DNA of 64,000 nt from Metabacillus litoralis (GTDB lineage: Bacteria > Bacillota > Bacilli > Bacillales > Bacillaceae), in NCBI RefSeq assembly GCF_020524045.1, contig NZ_JAIVKL010000020.1, positions 1 to 64,000 of the forward strand. The letters run 5' to 3'. Positions within the stretch are counted from its first letter, which is position 1; each line of letters starts with the position of its first letter. Of the stretch, positions 1 through 11,640 are shown in pieces. The position numbers and the translations under genes are program-made. The notes below the pieces were generated by a model. That model was not told the origin of the DNA and searched no databases. It saw only the letters and a program-made list of their open reading frames with translations.

Positions 1-456
<456 letters not shown>

Positions 457-466
457 AAAAAGAGGG

Positions 467-496
467 AAGATCAGTAGAGATACTGGTCTTTTTTTG
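467..496 (+). terminator. rRNA operon terminator
   Basis: AAGATCAGTA and TACTGGTCTT form a hairpin with a GAGA loop, followed by a run of T. It sits directly after the intact 5S gene. A near-identical terminator follows the truncated 5S copy at 808-840. Confidence 0.9.
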
Positions 497-579
497 TGGA
501 GAAAAAGGTAAAAGATATAAAGGCAGATTCTATACATGATATTGGTTATATCGAAGATATGTATAGGAGGTAGAGACTA

Positions 580-730
580 AAAGGAACTACTAGCCTGAGG
601 CTTGGGAGAAGCAAGAAGTTCAAGGGAGCGCCGAGAGTGAAGACCGGAATGTGCGTAGTTGGCACATGAGGATCTGAATGAACAAGCTGACGCGGAGATT
701 CGCCGCTTATCGCAAGACGAAATCCGGACG
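580..730 (+). other. Second spacer element, related to the 23S-5S spacer
   Basis: This stretch repeats the design of the 205-340 spacer: GTTCAAGG, then CCGGA, a hairpin (ATGTGC/GCACAT at about 642-665), GAGGAT, GCTGACGC, and a GCGG/CCGC hairpin. The hairpin arms differ in sequence from the first copy but keep pairing. It runs directly into the truncated 5S copy in place of the 5' part of 5S. It looks like the remnant of a second 23S-5S junction. Confidence 0.55.
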
Positions 731-797
731 CGGAAGTTAAGCTCTAGCGCCGATGGTAGTTGGGGGGGGCCTCCTGTGAGAGTAGGGCGTCGCCAAG
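731..797 (+). pseudogene. Truncated 5S rRNA copy
   Basis: From CGGAAGTTAAGCTCT to GTCGCCAAG this matches the last two thirds of the intact 5S at 341-456, with a two-base deletion after AAGCTCT and changes in the G-rich loop. About 50 bases of the 5' end are missing and replaced by spacer-type sequence, so it cannot fold as a normal 5S rRNA. An open frame across it (659-883) is a by-product of the rRNA sequence, not a gene. Confidence 0.85.
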
Positions 798-807
798 TAA
801 AGAGTAG

Positions 808-840
808 AAAGATCAGTAGAGATACTGGTCTTTTTTTTTG
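808..840 (+). terminator. Terminator after the truncated 5S copy
   Basis: The same AGATCAGTA/TACTGGTCT hairpin with a GAGA loop as at 467-496, followed by about nine T. Its presence shows that the duplication included the operon end. Confidence 0.9.
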
Positions 841-892
841 TGCATACATAAAGAACATAAAAGATACCATTGAAAAAACTTAGAACAAGATA

Positions 893-1040
893 TGATAAAA
901 AAGTAAAGCCGTCACCTAGTTTAGGAGTCTAGCTTTACCACCTAGCCTCTTGAGTTGGATTAATAAGGACTCAGGAATGACAGGCAAAGATCGTCTTATG
1001 CCTGTCAGTTCTGACCAAAGACGACTGATTTTTCCCTTAT
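893..1040 (-). ncRNA. Candidate small RNA on the minus strand
   Basis: Read on the minus strand, this stretch folds into successive hairpins: GACAGGC/GCCTGTC (979-985 with 1000-1006), TGAGT/ACTCA (near 951-973), and a final GTAAAGC/GCTTTAC stem (903-909 with 932-938) followed at once by six T, a good terminator. The last hairpin exposes ACTCCTAAA and the middle one a CCTTATTA loop. CUCCU-type loops next to rRNA operons recall the Bacillaceae-1 RNA motif, which has RUCCU loops, but the match is only partial. I see no convincing promoter. The 5' end is a guess. Confidence 0.5.
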
Positions 1041-1251
1041 AAATATTCTCTAGTTTTTAATTCTAATTCCACCTTTTACTTTTTTTATATAACATTTTAA
1101 TCTATAGAATCACAGTTAAACTCATATAAATGAAACAGAGATATAGAATAAGAAAAAGATTTAATTTAATTTTTATGAAAATTGTGTTTTAACAAATGAA
1201 TTTGCGTATATATATATATAACCCCCTAATCTATTTATATAGGAGATTAAA

Positions 1252-1950
1252 ATGAATCTACTTGATTTTATTGATCATGATACATATATAATGTTTACTC
1301 GAATTCTAATAGCTACTCTATTATGCGGTGTTATTGGGCTAGAAAGGGAGTTTAAGAACCATCCAGCAGGTTTTCGTACTCATTTACTAGTAGGAATTGG
1401 ATCATGTCTAATGATGATCTTATCTCTATATGGATTTGATGAATATATTAAGGGTAATAGTCGAGTGCAGTTTGATCCCTCAAGGATACCCTCATATGTT
1501 ATTAGTGGGATAGGATTTTTAGGTGGAGGAACAATTTTAGTTAAGGGAGCTACAGTTAGAGGATTAACAACTGCTGCTTCAATCTGGATTGTTGCTGGTC
1601 TGGGGTTGATTATTGGCACTGGAATGTATACATTAGCCATTTTCACTACTACTATAGTATTAATGTCGTTAATTTTTTTAAACAAATTAGAGAAGTTTAT
1701 GTATGTTAAAAAAGCTAGAAAGAAAATGAAGGTTACTGTTCATTCTAATAAATCTACTATTGATGATGTGATAAAGAAATTAAGAACTTTTGATATCGAT
1801 ACGAATAAGGTTGTCATGACATCTTGTCGAAAAGTAAGGGAGAATTATGTTACTTTTTATTACCAATTAGATATAGATATATCTTCTGTAACACATACTC
1901 ATTTAGAAAAGGTATTAGTAGAAATAGATGAGGTGGAAAAAATATTTTAA
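1252..1950 (+). CDS. MgtC/SapB family membrane protein
   Basis: A 232-residue protein with about four hydrophobic segments in the first 150 residues and a soluble C-terminal domain (about 155-232) of the ACT-like type. The family signature is clear: GLEREFKNHPAGFRTHLLVG near residues 29-48, then GIGFLGGGTI and GLTTAASIW. MgtC proteins are linked to growth at low magnesium and to control of F-type ATPase in pathogens; the job of the Bacillus members is less clear. The start follows AGGAG at about 1241. It stands alone between the rRNA end and the ctsR operon. No M-box riboswitch was recognised upstream; 1041-1251 is AT-rich and shows nothing else clear. Confidence 0.85.
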   Translation: MNLLDFIDHDTYIMFTRILIATLLCGVIGLEREFKNHPAGFRTHLLVGIGSCLMMILSLYGFDEYIKGNSRVQFDPSRIPSYVISGIGFLGGGTILVKGATVRGLTTAASIWIVAGLGLIIGTGMYTLAIFTTTIVLMSLIFLNKLEKFMYVKKARKKMKVTVHSNKSTIDDVIKKLRTFDIDTNKVVMTSCRKVRENYVTFYYQLDIDISSVTHTHLEKVLVEIDEVEKIF

Positions 1951-1983
1951 ATAGGTTTCACTTTCTTTGAATTTGGCAATATT

Positions 1984-2025
1984 TAAATGGAACAGAAAAG
2001 TTGAAAAATTTTTCTGTTCCATTTA
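1984..2025 (+). repeat. 16-bp perfect inverted repeat around the ctsR -35
   Basis: TAAATGGAACAGAAAA at 1984-1999 is exactly complementary to 2010-2025. The 10-base loop holds TTGAAA, the likely -35 of the ctsR promoter. As RNA it would form a strong hairpin at the end of the mgtC-type transcript, though the T run after it is poor. It may serve as a terminator, a protein site, or both. Confidence 0.7.
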
Positions 2026-2029
2026 TAGT
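2001..2029 (+). promoter_or_regulatory. SigA-type promoter of the ctsR operon
   Basis: TTGAAA (2001-2006), a 17-base spacer and TATAGT (2024-2029) match the vegetative sigma consensus. The predicted start near 2036 falls at the edge of the CtsR operator, which fits repression by blocking initiation. Confidence 0.75.
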
Positions 2030-2037
2030 TAGGTTAT

Positions 2038-2054
2038 AGTCAAATATAGTCAAA
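2038..2054 (+). promoter_or_regulatory. CtsR operator
   Basis: Two direct AGTCAAA heptads (2038-2044 and 2048-2054) separated by three bases are the known CtsR binding site. It overlaps the likely start of transcription and lies 21 bases before ctsR, so the operon should be autoregulated by heat and protein stress. Confidence 0.9.
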
Positions 2055-2074
2055 GTCAGTGAGGGGGAGGTTGA

Positions 2075-2536
2075 GTGAGGAATATTTCAGACATTATTGA
2101 ACAGTACCTAAAAAATGTACTAGACAATAGTGGGAGAGAAATTGTAGAGATTAAACGCAGTGAAATAGCAGATAAATTTCAATGTGTTCCTTCACAGATT
2201 AACTATGTTATTAATACAAGATTTACAATTGAGAGAGGCTATGCTGTTGAAAGTAAGCGTGGTGGTGGAGGATATATCCGGATTATTAAGGTGCGGGCAA
2301 ATAATCAAGCACACCTTCTTGATCAGATACTACACTTAATTAGCCAACGCCTTTCCCAAGCTGCTGCAGAAGATATTATTGGCCGCTTAGTGACAGAAGA
2401 TGTGATATCTTCCCGTGAAGCTAAATTGATGTTAAGTGTAATAGATCGTTCAGTCCTTTATATTGAACTCCCACATAGAGACGAACTAAGGGCAAGAATG
2501 TTTAAAGCTATGATAACATCATTGAAATATAAGTAA
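2075..2536 (+). CDS. ctsR: CtsR, repressor of class III stress genes
   Basis: A 153-residue protein matching CtsR along its length: N-terminal winged helix-turn-helix (about 1-70) with the glycine-rich wing RGGGGYIRI near residues 62-70, and a C-terminal dimerization domain that carries the arginine residues phosphorylated by McsB. It represses clp genes by binding the heptad operator found at 2038. The GTG start at 2075 is chosen because GAGGGGGAGG lies just upstream. It is the first gene of the operon with mcsA, mcsB and clpC. Confidence 0.95.
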   Translation: MRNISDIIEQYLKNVLDNSGREIVEIKRSEIADKFQCVPSQINYVINTRFTIERGYAVESKRGGGGYIRIIKVRANNQAHLLDQILHLISQRLSQAAAEDIIGRLVTEDVISSREAKLMLSVIDRSVLYIELPHRDELRARMFKAMITSLKYK

Positions 2537-2551
2537 AGGTAGGGGAGACGA

Positions 2552-3103
2552 ATGATTTGCCAGGAATGTAATGAAAGACCGGCAACGTTTCACTTTACAA
2601 AAGTGATAAATGGTGAAAAAACGGAGTTTCATATTTGTGAACATTGTGCAAAAGAGAACAGTGAGCTTTTTATGTTCAACGGCAATGCAGGCTTCTCTTT
2701 AAATAACTTATTAACAGGGTTACTTAATATGGAGCAGGGTATAGCAAAAACAGAAGAACATAATGTTTTTAAAGCAGAAGATGTCCCTAAGTGTGATTGT
2801 TGTAATATGACACTTCACCAGTTTAAAAAGGTAGGTAGGTTTGGCTGTTCAAATTGTTATTCTACATTTAAAAATTATATTACACCTGTCCTTAGAAGGG
2901 TTCATGGCGGCAATACAGTCCATTCAGGAAAGATTCCGACTAGAAGTGGTGGAGATATTCATATACGTAAGAAAATTGATGAATTAAAGACTAGTATTCA
3001 TAATTTTATTGAACAAGAAGAGTTTGAAGAAGCAGCAAAAGTTAGGGACGAAATAAGGTCACTCGAAAAAGAACTAAGTAATATTCGTGAGGAGGGATCT
3101 TAA
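2552..3103 (+). CDS. mcsA: McsA, activator of McsB arginine kinase
   Basis: A 183-residue protein with zinc-binding Cys pairs at CQECNERP (3-10), CEHC (29-32), CDCC (about 81-84) and CSNC (about 98-101), then a C-terminal UVR motif (about 140-175, [20 protein letters not shown]). In B. subtilis McsA binds McsB and stimulates its arginine kinase activity, and modulates CtsR. It follows ctsR by 15 bases and precedes mcsB by 2 bases, so translation is probably coupled. Confidence 0.95.
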   Translation: MICQECNERPATFHFTKVINGEKTEFHICEHCAKENSELFMFNGNAGFSLNNLLTGLLNMEQGIAKTEEHNVFKAEDVPKCDCCNMTLHQFKKVGRFGCSNCYSTFKNYITPVLRRVHGGNTVHSGKIPTRSGGDIHIRKKIDELKTSIHNFIEQEEFEEAAKVRDEIRSLEKELSNIREEGS

Positions 3104-3105
3104 TT

Positions 3106-4203
3106 ATGTCACTCCAGAATTTCATGAGTAAAGCAATGAGTGCATGGATGAGTCAGGAAGGTCCGGATTCGGACATTGTATTAAGTAGTCGAATTCGTTT
3201 AGCTCGAAACATGGAGCAATATAAATTTCCAACTGTTTCTTCGGATAAAGATTCACAAAAGGTTCTAGATTTTTTCGAACAAACATATGCAAATAAGACA
3301 CTTGAAAAAATAGGTCAGTTAGAGTTATTAAAAATGAATGATCTGCAGGCGATACAAAAAAGGGTTTTGGTAGAGAAACATTTAATAAGCCCAAATCTCG
3401 CTGATCAATCTGTTTTCGGTGGGTGCTTATTATCGGAAAATGAGGAAGTTAGCATAATGCTTAACGAGGAAGATCATATCCGTATTCAATGTCTTTATCC
3501 AGGTCTTCAACTTGAAGAAGCCTTGAACATGGCTAATCAACTAGATGATTGGATTGAAGAAGAGGTTGATTATGCATTTGATGAACAAAGAGGTTACTTA
3601 ACAAGCTGTCCAACAAATGTAGGAACCGGTTTAAGAGCATCTGTTATGATGCATTTACCTGCGTTAGTACTCACCCAAAAGATTAATCGAATTATTCCTG
3701 CCATTAATCAATTAGGTCTTGTTGTTAGAGGAATATATGGTGAAGGAAGCGAAGCTGTAGGTAACTTATTTCAAATCTCAAATCAAATTACACTAGGTAA
3801 GTCAGAGAAAGACATAGTGGATGATTTAATCAGTGTTGTTCAGCAGCTCATTACACAAGAAAGAAATACTCGTGAAGCACTGTATAACTCTTCACAGATA
3901 CAGGTAGAGGACCGAGTTTATCGTTCATTTGGAACCTTAGCTTATAGCCGAATTATTGAATCAAATGAAACGGCAAAATGTTTATCTGATGTTAGGCTTG
4001 GCATTGATTTAGGTATTATAAAAGATATTTCTCGAAATATTTTAAATGAGCTGATGGTGTTAACCCAGCCAGGGTTTCTCCAACAATATTTTGGAGGTCC
4101 TTTACGTCCTAATGATCGAGATATTCGACGAGCAGCATTGATTAGAGAACGTTTGAACTTAGAGAAGGAAAGCAATAATCGGATGGAGGATGATGAATTA
4201 TGA
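3106..4203 (+). CDS. mcsB: McsB, protein arginine kinase
   Basis: A 365-residue member of the ATP:guanido phosphotransferase family that phosphorylates arginine in proteins and so marks them for ClpCP. The nucleotide-binding SSRIRLARN motif is at 27-35 and the [13 protein letters not shown] motif around 166-178. It also inactivates CtsR. The stop overlaps the clpC start by four bases (ATGA), the usual coupling in this operon. Confidence 0.97.
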   Translation: MSLQNFMSKAMSAWMSQEGPDSDIVLSSRIRLARNMEQYKFPTVSSDKDSQKVLDFFEQTYANKTLEKIGQLELLKMNDLQAIQKRVLVEKHLISPNLADQSVFGGCLLSENEEVSIMLNEEDHIRIQCLYPGLQLEEALNMANQLDDWIEEEVDYAFDEQRGYLTSCPTNVGTGLRASVMMHLPALVLTQKINRIIPAINQLGLVVRGIYGEGSEAVGNLFQISNQITLGKSEKDIVDDLISVVQQLITQERNTREALYNSSQIQVEDRVYRSFGTLAYSRIIESNETAKCLSDVRLGIDLGIIKDISRNILNELMVLTQPGFLQQYFGGPLRPNDRDIRRAALIRERLNLEKESNNRMEDDEL

Positions 4204-6644
4204 TGTTTGGAAGATTTACAGAACGCGCTCAAAAGGTACTTGCTTTAGCACAAGAGGAAGCAGTTCGTTTAGGGCATAACAATATAGGTACTGAACATAT
4301 TCTTCTAGGTCTTGTGAGTGAAGGAGAAGGCATTGCTGCTAAAGCATTAATTGCGTTAGGCTTAGGACCTGAAAAAATCCAAAAAGAAGTTGAAGGGTTA
4401 ATTGGGAGAGGGCAAGATGCTTCTCAAACAATTCACTACACTCCTAGAGCGAAAAAAGTGATTGAATTATCAATGGATGAAGCTAGAAAGCTTGGGCACT
4501 CATATGTTGGAACCGAGCATATTTTATTAGGACTTATTCGTGAAGGTGAAGGAGTTGCAGCTAGGGTATTAAACAACTTAGGAGTCAGTTTAAATAAAGC
4601 AAGACAGCAGGTTCTTCAGTTATTAGGAAGTAATGAATCTTCTGCAAACCATCAAGGTGGAAGTATGACAAATGCGAACACGCCTACACTAGATAGTTTA
4701 GCTAGAGATTTAACTGTTATTGCAAGAGAAGGCAGCCTGGATCCTGTTATCGGAAGAAGTAAAGAAATTCAGCGTGTAATTGAGGTTCTTAGTCGACGTA
4801 CTAAAAACAACCCTGTATTAATTGGTGAACCAGGTGTTGGTAAAACAGCTATTGCCGAAGGGTTAGCACAGCAAATCGTACAAAATGAAGTGCCGGAAAT
4901 TCTACGTGACAAACGAGTAATGACTTTAGATATGGGTACAGTTGTTGCGGGTACAAAATATCGTGGAGAGTTTGAGGATCGTCTAAAGAAAGTTATGGAT
5001 GAAATTCGTCAAGCAGGTAATATCATTCTGTTCATCGATGAGCTTCACACATTAATAGGTGCCGGTGGTGCAGAGGGTGCAATTGATGCATCAAATATTT
5101 TAAAACCATCATTAGCTAGAGGTGAACTACAATGTATCGGTGCTACAACTCTAGATGAATATAGAAAATACATTGAAAAAGATGCTGCGTTAGAAAGAAG
5201 ATTCCAGCCAATTCAAGTGGATGAGCCAACAGTGGATGAAAGCATCCAAATCTTAAAAGGGCTAAGAGATCGATATGAGGCTCATCATAGAGTGTCAATT
5301 ACAGATGAATCTATTGATGCTGCTGTTAAGTTGTCAGATCGATATATTTCTGATCGCTTTTTACCAGATAAAGCAATTGATTTAATAGATGAAGCAGGTT
5401 CAAAGGTGCGCTTACGCTCATTCACAACACCGCCTAATTTAAAAGAGCTTGAGCAAAAGCTTGAGGAAATACGTAATGAAAAAGATGCTTCAGTACAAAG
5501 TCAAGAGTTTGAAAAAGCGGCATCTTTACGAGATACTGAGCAACGTTTACGTGAACAATTAGAAGAAACAAAGAAAACATGGAAAGAAAAACAAGGGCAG
5601 GAAAACACTGAAGTAACTGTTGAAGATATCGCATTGGTTGTATCAAGCTGGACTGGTGTTCCTGTTTCAAGACTAGCACAAACTGAAACTGATAAATTGC
5701 TGAATATGGAAAGTCTTTTACATTCAAGAGTAGTTGGTCAAGAAGAGGCTGTTGTAGCTGTTGCTAAAGCAGTTCGTCGTGCACGTGCAGGACTTAAGGA
5801 TCCTAAGCGACCAATTGGATCATTCGTTTTCTTAGGACCTACTGGTGTTGGTAAGACAGAACTAGCAAGAGCTCTTGCAGAGTCAATTTTTGGTGACGAA
5901 GATTCTATGATTCGAATTGATATGTCCGAATACATGGAAAAGCATTCAACTTCTCGTCTAGTAGGATCACCTCCAGGATATGTTGGTTATGAAGAAGGTG
6001 GCCAATTAACTGAGAAGGTTAGAAGAAAGCCATATTCGGTTGTTCTTTTAGATGAAATTGAAAAAGCTCATCCTGACGTATTTAATATATTATTACAAGT
6101 ATTAGAAGATGGGCGTTTAACAGATTCTAAAGGTCGAACTGTCGACTTTAGAAATACTATTTTAATTATGACTTCTAATGTTGGAGCAAGTGAATTAAAG
6201 AGAAATAAATATGTTGGTTTCAATATTCAAGATGAAACACAAAACCATAAAGATATGAAAGGCAAGGTAATGAACGAGTTGAAAAAGGCGTTCAGACCTG
6301 AGTTCATTAACCGTATCGATGAAATTATTGTGTTCCATGCATTAGAAAAGAAACATTTAAAAGAAATTGTTTCACTCATGTCAGATCAATTAACGAAGCG
6401 ATTAATGGAACAAGATCTATCACTAGAGCTTACTGATCCAGCAAAAGAGAAAATAGCTGAAGAAGGTGTAGATCTAGAATACGGTGCAAGACCTTTACGT
6501 CGATCAATTCAAAAGAATGTTGAAGATCGATTATCTGAAGAACTTTTAAAAGGAACAATAAATAAAGGTCAGAAAATCGTTTTAGATGTTGAAGATGGGG
6601 AATTTATTGTCAGAACATCTGAAAAAGAAGAAGTAAAACAATAG
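4200..6644 (+). CDS. clpC: ClpC, AAA+ unfoldase of the ClpCP protease
   Basis: An 814-residue class I Clp ATPase, close to the 810 of B. subtilis ClpC. Domains in order: two Clp_N repeats (about 1-145), AAA1 with GEPGVGKT near 208 and a DELHT Walker B, a middle domain with a UVR motif (about 425-455), AAA2 with GPTGVGKT near 545, and the C-terminal D2-small domain. With ClpP it degrades arginine-phosphorylated and adaptor-delivered proteins. The start uses the first ATG of ATGATG after GGAGG. A terminator follows at 6677. Confidence 0.98.
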   Translation: MMFGRFTERAQKVLALAQEEAVRLGHNNIGTEHILLGLVSEGEGIAAKALIALGLGPEKIQKEVEGLIGRGQDASQTIHYTPRAKKVIELSMDEARKLGHSYVGTEHILLGLIREGEGVAARVLNNLGVSLNKARQQVLQLLGSNESSANHQGGSMTNANTPTLDSLARDLTVIAREGSLDPVIGRSKEIQRVIEVLSRRTKNNPVLIGEPGVGKTAIAEGLAQQIVQNEVPEILRDKRVMTLDMGTVVAGTKYRGEFEDRLKKVMDEIRQAGNIILFIDELHTLIGAGGAEGAIDASNILKPSLARGELQCIGATTLDEYRKYIEKDAALERRFQPIQVDEPTVDESIQILKGLRDRYEAHHRVSITDESIDAAVKLSDRYISDRFLPDKAIDLIDEAGSKVRLRSFTTPPNLKELEQKLEEIRNEKDASVQSQEFEKAASLRDTEQRLREQLEETKKTWKEKQGQENTEVTVEDIALVVSSWTGVPVSRLAQTETDKLLNMESLLHSRVVGQEEAVVAVAKAVRRARAGLKDPKRPIGSFVFLGPTGVGKTELARALAESIFGDEDSMIRIDMSEYMEKHSTSRLVGSPPGYVGYEEGGQLTEKVRRKPYSVVLLDEIEKAHPDVFNILLQVLEDGRLTDSKGRTVDFRNTILIMTSNVGASELKRNKYVGFNIQDETQNHKDMKGKVMNELKKAFRPEFINRIDEIIVFHALEKKHLKEIVSLMSDQLTKRLMEQDLSLELTDPAKEKIAEEGVDLEYGARPLRRSIQKNVEDRLSEELLKGTINKGQKIVLDVEDGEFIVRTSEKEEVKQ

Positions 6645-6676
6645 TAATAAAATTAGATAGAATGAAGAAGGAAGTA

Positions 6677-6711
6677 GAGGCATACAAGAATTGTGTGCCT
6701 CGCTTTCTTTA
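6677..6711 (+). terminator. Terminator of the ctsR-clpC operon
   Basis: GAGGCATAC pairs with GTGTGCCTC (one G-U) and is followed by a T-rich stretch. It lies 33 bases after clpC and separates it from radA. Confidence 0.75.
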
Positions 6712-6833
6712 TTTCAAACAGTCGTTTATTTCACAATTTACATAGGGTTTTTCACATTATTTAAATATAATTATAGGATAAGTATCATAAAGAACTTGTC
6801 TACTTGGTAATCTAATAAGAGAGGAACTATTTA

Positions 6834-8207
6834 ATGGCTAAAGCAAAGGTGAAGTTTATCTGTCAATCATGTGGTTATGAATCACCAAAATGGATGGGGA
6901 AGTGCCCTGGTTGTGGTGAGTGGAATACAATGACAGAGGAGGTTTCAAAACCAGCCTCTTCACGTAGAGCAGTTTTTGCACATTCAAGTCAAACATTACA
7001 AAAACCTTCTCCCATTACAAGCATCGAAACAGCCCAAGAACCAAGAATTTTCACGAACTCAGAGGAATTTAATCGAGTGTTAGGTAGCGGTATTGTTAAG
7101 GGTTCTTTAGTGTTAATTGGTGGAGATCCGGGTATAGGTAAATCTACACTTTTATTACAGGTGTCTTCTCAACTAGCTGATAATGGGAATGATGTTTTAT
7201 ATATATCAGGTGAAGAATCGGTTAAACAAACAAAGCTTAGAGCGGATCGCCTTGGCGTAAAATCTGATAGGTTATTAGTTTTATCTGAAACAGATTTAAG
7301 TTATATATCAAAAGCTATTGAAGAAGTAAATCCCACATTTGTTGTGGTTGATTCGATACAAACAGTTTTTCATAGTGAAATAACCTCAGCACCAGGTAGT
7401 GTTTCACAAGTTAGGGAGTCAACAGCTGAACTAATGAGAATTGCTAAAACAAAAGGAATTGCGATTTTCATTGTTGGTCATGTAACAAAAGAGGGATCGA
7501 TTGCAGGACCAAGGATTTTAGAACATATGGTTGATACTGTTCTTTATTTTGAAGGCGAACGACACCATACTTTTCGGATTTTAAGAGCTGTTAAGAATCG
7601 ATTTGGCTCAACAAATGAGATGGGAATTTTTGAAATGAAAGAGTCTGGTTTAGAAGAAGTTCAGAATCCATCTGAAATTTTCCTTGAAGAACGTTCAAAG
7701 GGTGCTGCTGGATCAACTGTTGTGGCTTCTATGGAAGGTACTAGATCCGTTTTGGTTGAGATTCAAGCGCTGATTTCACCAACTAGTTTTGGTAATCCAA
7801 GAAGGATGGCAACAGGAATTGATCATAATCGCGTTCCATTGCTAATGGCTGTATTAGAGAAACGTGTAGGACTCTTATTGCAAAATCAAGATGCGTATTT
7901 AAAAGTTGCAGGTGGTGTGAAGCTTGATGAACCTGCCATTGATTTAGCAATTGCAGTAAGCATAGCTTCAAGCTTTAAAGATGCACCACCAAAGCCTACA
8001 GATGTAATTATTGGTGAAGTTGGTTTAACAGGAGAGGTGCGAAGAGTTTCAAGAATTGAGCAAAGAGTCATGGAAGCAGCAAAGCTAGGCTTTAAGAGGG
8101 CAGTCATACCAGAGGCAAATATAGGAGGATGGAATCCACCAGTTGATATTGAAATTGTAGGAGTTAAAAATGTTGCAGAGGCCCTTCATAAAACATTAGG
8201 GGGTTAA
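6834..8207 (+). CDS. radA: RadA, DNA repair and branch-migration ATPase
   Basis: A 457-residue RadA/Sms protein. An N-terminal zinc finger (CQSCG at 10-14 and CPGCG at about 24-28) is followed by a RecA-like ATPase with [10 protein letters not shown] near 94, the RadA-specific KNRFG motif near 253, and a C-terminal Lon-protease-like domain without proteolytic use. It helps process recombination intermediates. Seven bases separate it from disA, whose activity RadA is reported to affect in Bacillus. Confidence 0.97.
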   Translation: MAKAKVKFICQSCGYESPKWMGKCPGCGEWNTMTEEVSKPASSRRAVFAHSSQTLQKPSPITSIETAQEPRIFTNSEEFNRVLGSGIVKGSLVLIGGDPGIGKSTLLLQVSSQLADNGNDVLYISGEESVKQTKLRADRLGVKSDRLLVLSETDLSYISKAIEEVNPTFVVVDSIQTVFHSEITSAPGSVSQVRESTAELMRIAKTKGIAIFIVGHVTKEGSIAGPRILEHMVDTVLYFEGERHHTFRILRAVKNRFGSTNEMGIFEMKESGLEEVQNPSEIFLEERSKGAAGSTVVASMEGTRSVLVEIQALISPTSFGNPRRMATGIDHNRVPLLMAVLEKRVGLLLQNQDAYLKVAGGVKLDEPAIDLAIAVSIASSFKDAPPKPTDVIIGEVGLTGEVRRVSRIEQRVMEAAKLGFKRAVIPEANIGGWNPPVDIEIVGVKNVAEALHKTLGG

Positions 8208-8214
8208 CAGATCG

Positions 8215-9294
8215 ATGACCAACATAGAAAGTAAAACAGGAGAAAAGTCATTGAATGAGATTCTACAATTTGTGGCACCAGGCACTCCTATTAGAGAAGG
8301 TATAGAAAATGTCCTTCGTGCAAAAACAGGTGGGCTAATTGTTGTAGGACATAACGAAGTAGTGAAAGAAGTTATTGATGGTGGTTTTTCTATTCAATGT
8401 GCATTTTCATCTGCTCATCTATACGAATTAGCAAAAATGGATGGAGCTATAGTGTTAAGTGATTCGGGTAATAAGATTTTGTTTGCCAATGCCCAACTGG
8501 TTCCAGATCCAACGATTTATTCTTCAGAAACAGGTATGAGACATCGGACGGCCGAAAGAGTGGCTAAACAAACTGGAAATTTAGTTATTGCGATATCGCA
8601 GCGGAGAAATGTCATTACCTTATATCATGGTGAATTAAGATATGCACTTAGAGATATCGGGGTTATCTTAACCAAGGCTAATCAAGCGATACAAACATTA
8701 GAAAAGTATAAGATTGTTCTAGATCAGTCTATTAGAACGCTAGGGGCATTAGAGCTCGAAGAACTTGTTACATTTAAAGAAGTTCTTCAAGTGTTGCATC
8801 GGTTTGAAATGGTTCTCAGAATAAAGGATGAAATAAATGATTATGTTAATGAACTTGGAGCAGAAGGACATTTAATAAGACTTCAATTAGCTGAACTTCT
8901 AACTGGCTTAGAAGGTGAGGCTGCGCTTTTAATAAAAGATTATGCTAATGACAAAGCTGTAGATCCTTACCCGATTATTAAGCAATTACAAGATTTGTCT
9001 AGCTTTGAGCTATTAGAGGATTCTGTTTTATTTAAGTTATTAGGTCACTCATCATTTACGAATATTGATAGCCCTGTTATTCCTAGAGGTTATCGAACAT
9101 TAAATAAAATACCAAGACTTCCATCAATTATTATTGAAAATTTAGTGACAAAATATAAAAATTTGAAACTTATTTTGCAAGCAACCGTAGAACAGTTAGA
9201 TGAGGTGGATGGTATTGGGGAGGTTAGAGCAAGAAAAATTAAGGAGGGCCTTAAAAGGCTAAAGGAACAACTCCTGATCGATCGTCACATATAA
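8215..9294 (+). CDS. disA: DisA, DNA-scanning diadenylate cyclase
   Basis: A 359-residue protein. The N-terminal DAC domain carries DGA near 75-77 and RHRT near 108-111, the catalytic motifs that make cyclic di-AMP from two ATP. A helical linker and a C-terminal helix-hairpin-helix domain ([16 protein letters not shown]) bind branched DNA. It reports on DNA integrity before sporulation. It is cotranscribed with radA. Confidence 0.97.
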   Translation: MTNIESKTGEKSLNEILQFVAPGTPIREGIENVLRAKTGGLIVVGHNEVVKEVIDGGFSIQCAFSSAHLYELAKMDGAIVLSDSGNKILFANAQLVPDPTIYSSETGMRHRTAERVAKQTGNLVIAISQRRNVITLYHGELRYALRDIGVILTKANQAIQTLEKYKIVLDQSIRTLGALELEELVTFKEVLQVLHRFEMVLRIKDEINDYVNELGAEGHLIRLQLAELLTGLEGEAALLIKDYANDKAVDPYPIIKQLQDLSSFELLEDSVLFKLLGHSSFTNIDSPVIPRGYRTLNKIPRLPSIIIENLVTKYKNLKLILQATVEQLDEVDGIGEVRARKIKEGLKRLKEQLLIDRHI

Positions 9295-9477
9295 TTAATT
9301 TTTAATGAAACTTTTAATAATTTTGTTTTAATTAGGGGAAAATAGGGTATATTAGAATTGTTTTTATTGTGGTTTGAGATTACAGCCTTATGTCAATCTA
9401 TTTACATTTTTAAATATCTATTTTCTATTTAACAAAATTAGGATAAAGTAGTAATTACCTAAGAAGGAGGTGAAGGT

Positions 9478-10578
9478 ATGTTAATTAAACGCATAATTCA
9501 ACTTTTATTTCTAAGTGTGGGTGGGATGTTAGGTATTCTATTCATACCAGAATTGCTAGAACTATTAAATATGCAGGACATACCTTTTATTAATACACCT
9601 TATACGTTAGCAGTACTAGGTGCAATAATATTTTTTGTCGCAACATTTTGGTTAGTTGATTATGTTGTAAACTGGATAAAGGTTCTAGAAGAAGCTGTAG
9701 TAAAAGCGCCTGTTACAGATGTATTATTTGGGAGTTTAGGTTTAATTTTCGGTCTTATAGTAGCTTTTCTTATTGTTATCCCTTTAAAAGATATACAATA
9801 TCAGGTGTTTAATACAATCATCCCAATTTTCCTAACATTATTACTTGGTTATTTAGGTTTTCAAGTAGGATTTAAGAAAAGAGATGAGCTTGTCAATTTG
9901 TTTACTGTACCTAATAAAATTGGTAAGAAAAAGGGTATAGCAGAAGAGGAAAATGAGATAGAGGATAAGAAGCTCAAAATCTTAGATACAAGTGTGATTA
10001 TAGATGGGAGAATTGCTGATATATGCCAAACAGGCTTTTTAGAAGGAACAATTGTTATTCCACAATTTGTTCTAGAAGAGCTTCAGCATATAGCCGACTC
10101 ATCAGATGTATTAAAGAGAAATAGGGGACGAAGAGGATTAGATATCCTTAATAGAATCCAAAAAGAGCTTTCAATTAATGTGGAGATCTACGAAGGTGAT
10201 TTTGAAGAAATTCAAGAAGTAGATAGCAAGCTAGTTAAACTAGCAAAGCTCACATCAGGTGTTGTTGTAACAAATGATTTCAACTTAAATAAAGTGTGTG
10301 AACTTCAAAAAGTTCATGTGTTAAATATAAATGACTTAGCTAATGCAGTTAAACCGGTTGTTCTTCCCGGGGAAGAAATGAAAGTTCAAGTCATTAAAGA
10401 TGGAAAAGAACATAATCAAGGTGTTGCTTATTTAGATGACGGCACAATGATTGTTGTAGAAGATGGTCGTAATTATATTGGGAAGCATATTGAGGTATTA
10501 GTAACAAGTGTCCTTCAAACCTCAGCGGGTAGAATGATTTTTGCCAAGCCTAAGTTATTAGAAAAAGCAGCTTTATAG
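9478..10578 (+). CDS. PIN/TRAM domain membrane protein (YacL family)
   Basis: A 366-residue protein, the same length as B. subtilis YacL. Four hydrophobic segments fill the first 130 residues. A PIN nuclease-like domain follows, with acidic residues in [14 protein letters not shown] (near 170) and [10 protein letters not shown], then a C-terminal TRAM RNA-binding domain. A membrane-bound RNase role is inferred from the domains; the natural substrate is unknown to me. AAGGAGGTGAAGGT precedes the ATG. The 183 bases upstream are AT-rich and probably hold the promoter, but no clear hexamer pair stands out. Confidence 0.85.
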   Translation: MLIKRIIQLLFLSVGGMLGILFIPELLELLNMQDIPFINTPYTLAVLGAIIFFVATFWLVDYVVNWIKVLEEAVVKAPVTDVLFGSLGLIFGLIVAFLIVIPLKDIQYQVFNTIIPIFLTLLLGYLGFQVGFKKRDELVNLFTVPNKIGKKKGIAEEENEIEDKKLKILDTSVIIDGRIADICQTGFLEGTIVIPQFVLEELQHIADSSDVLKRNRGRRGLDILNRIQKELSINVEIYEGDFEEIQEVDSKLVKLAKLTSGVVVTNDFNLNKVCELQKVHVLNINDLANAVKPVVLPGEEMKVQVIKDGKEHNQGVAYLDDGTMIVVEDGRNYIGKHIEVLVTSVLQTSAGRMIFAKPKLLEKAAL

Positions 10579-10627
10579 TGAGTTAAGTTTCACTTAGAAT
10601 AACTGGTGTTACCAAGTGGAATAAGTG

Positions 10628-10670
10628 AACAGCCCATGAACAACATATACAATGTTCATGGGCTGTTTTA
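10628..10670 (+). terminator. Terminator after the PIN/TRAM gene
   Basis: AACAGCCCATGAAC and GTTCATGGGCTGTT form a 14-bp perfect stem ending in TTTTA. It is a strong terminator between this gene and ispD. Confidence 0.92.
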
Positions 10671-10726
10671 CATATGAAGTGTAATCTTTTATTATGTTGT
10701 TATACATGTCTTAATTGAAATAATAA

Positions 10727-11419
<693 letters not shown>

Positions 11420-11640
11420 ATACCATGTCTTGAAATGTTTATATGGGAAAGCTTGATAAGCCAACTTATATAAGCCAAAGAGTTCATATTACTTATTAAA
11501 TGAGGCTACCGGGTCATAAGCTAATTAGAAATTTAATGTAAAGAAACACACTTATATTCCTAATTGTCTTATGCTTGTTGGGGCTAATCAAAGCGCTTGT
11601 GCTTTTGTACTTGAAAAGATTGAGAAAGAGGGAAACGATG

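Noticed and set aside
659-883. 74-codon open frame
   Set aside because: It runs through the truncated 5S copy and its terminator, so it is rRNA-derived and not a gene.
893-1040. M-box or other known riboswitch before the MgtC-type gene
   Set aside because: The conserved words of the M-box and yybP-ykoY classes are absent, and the clearest terminator lies on the opposite strand.
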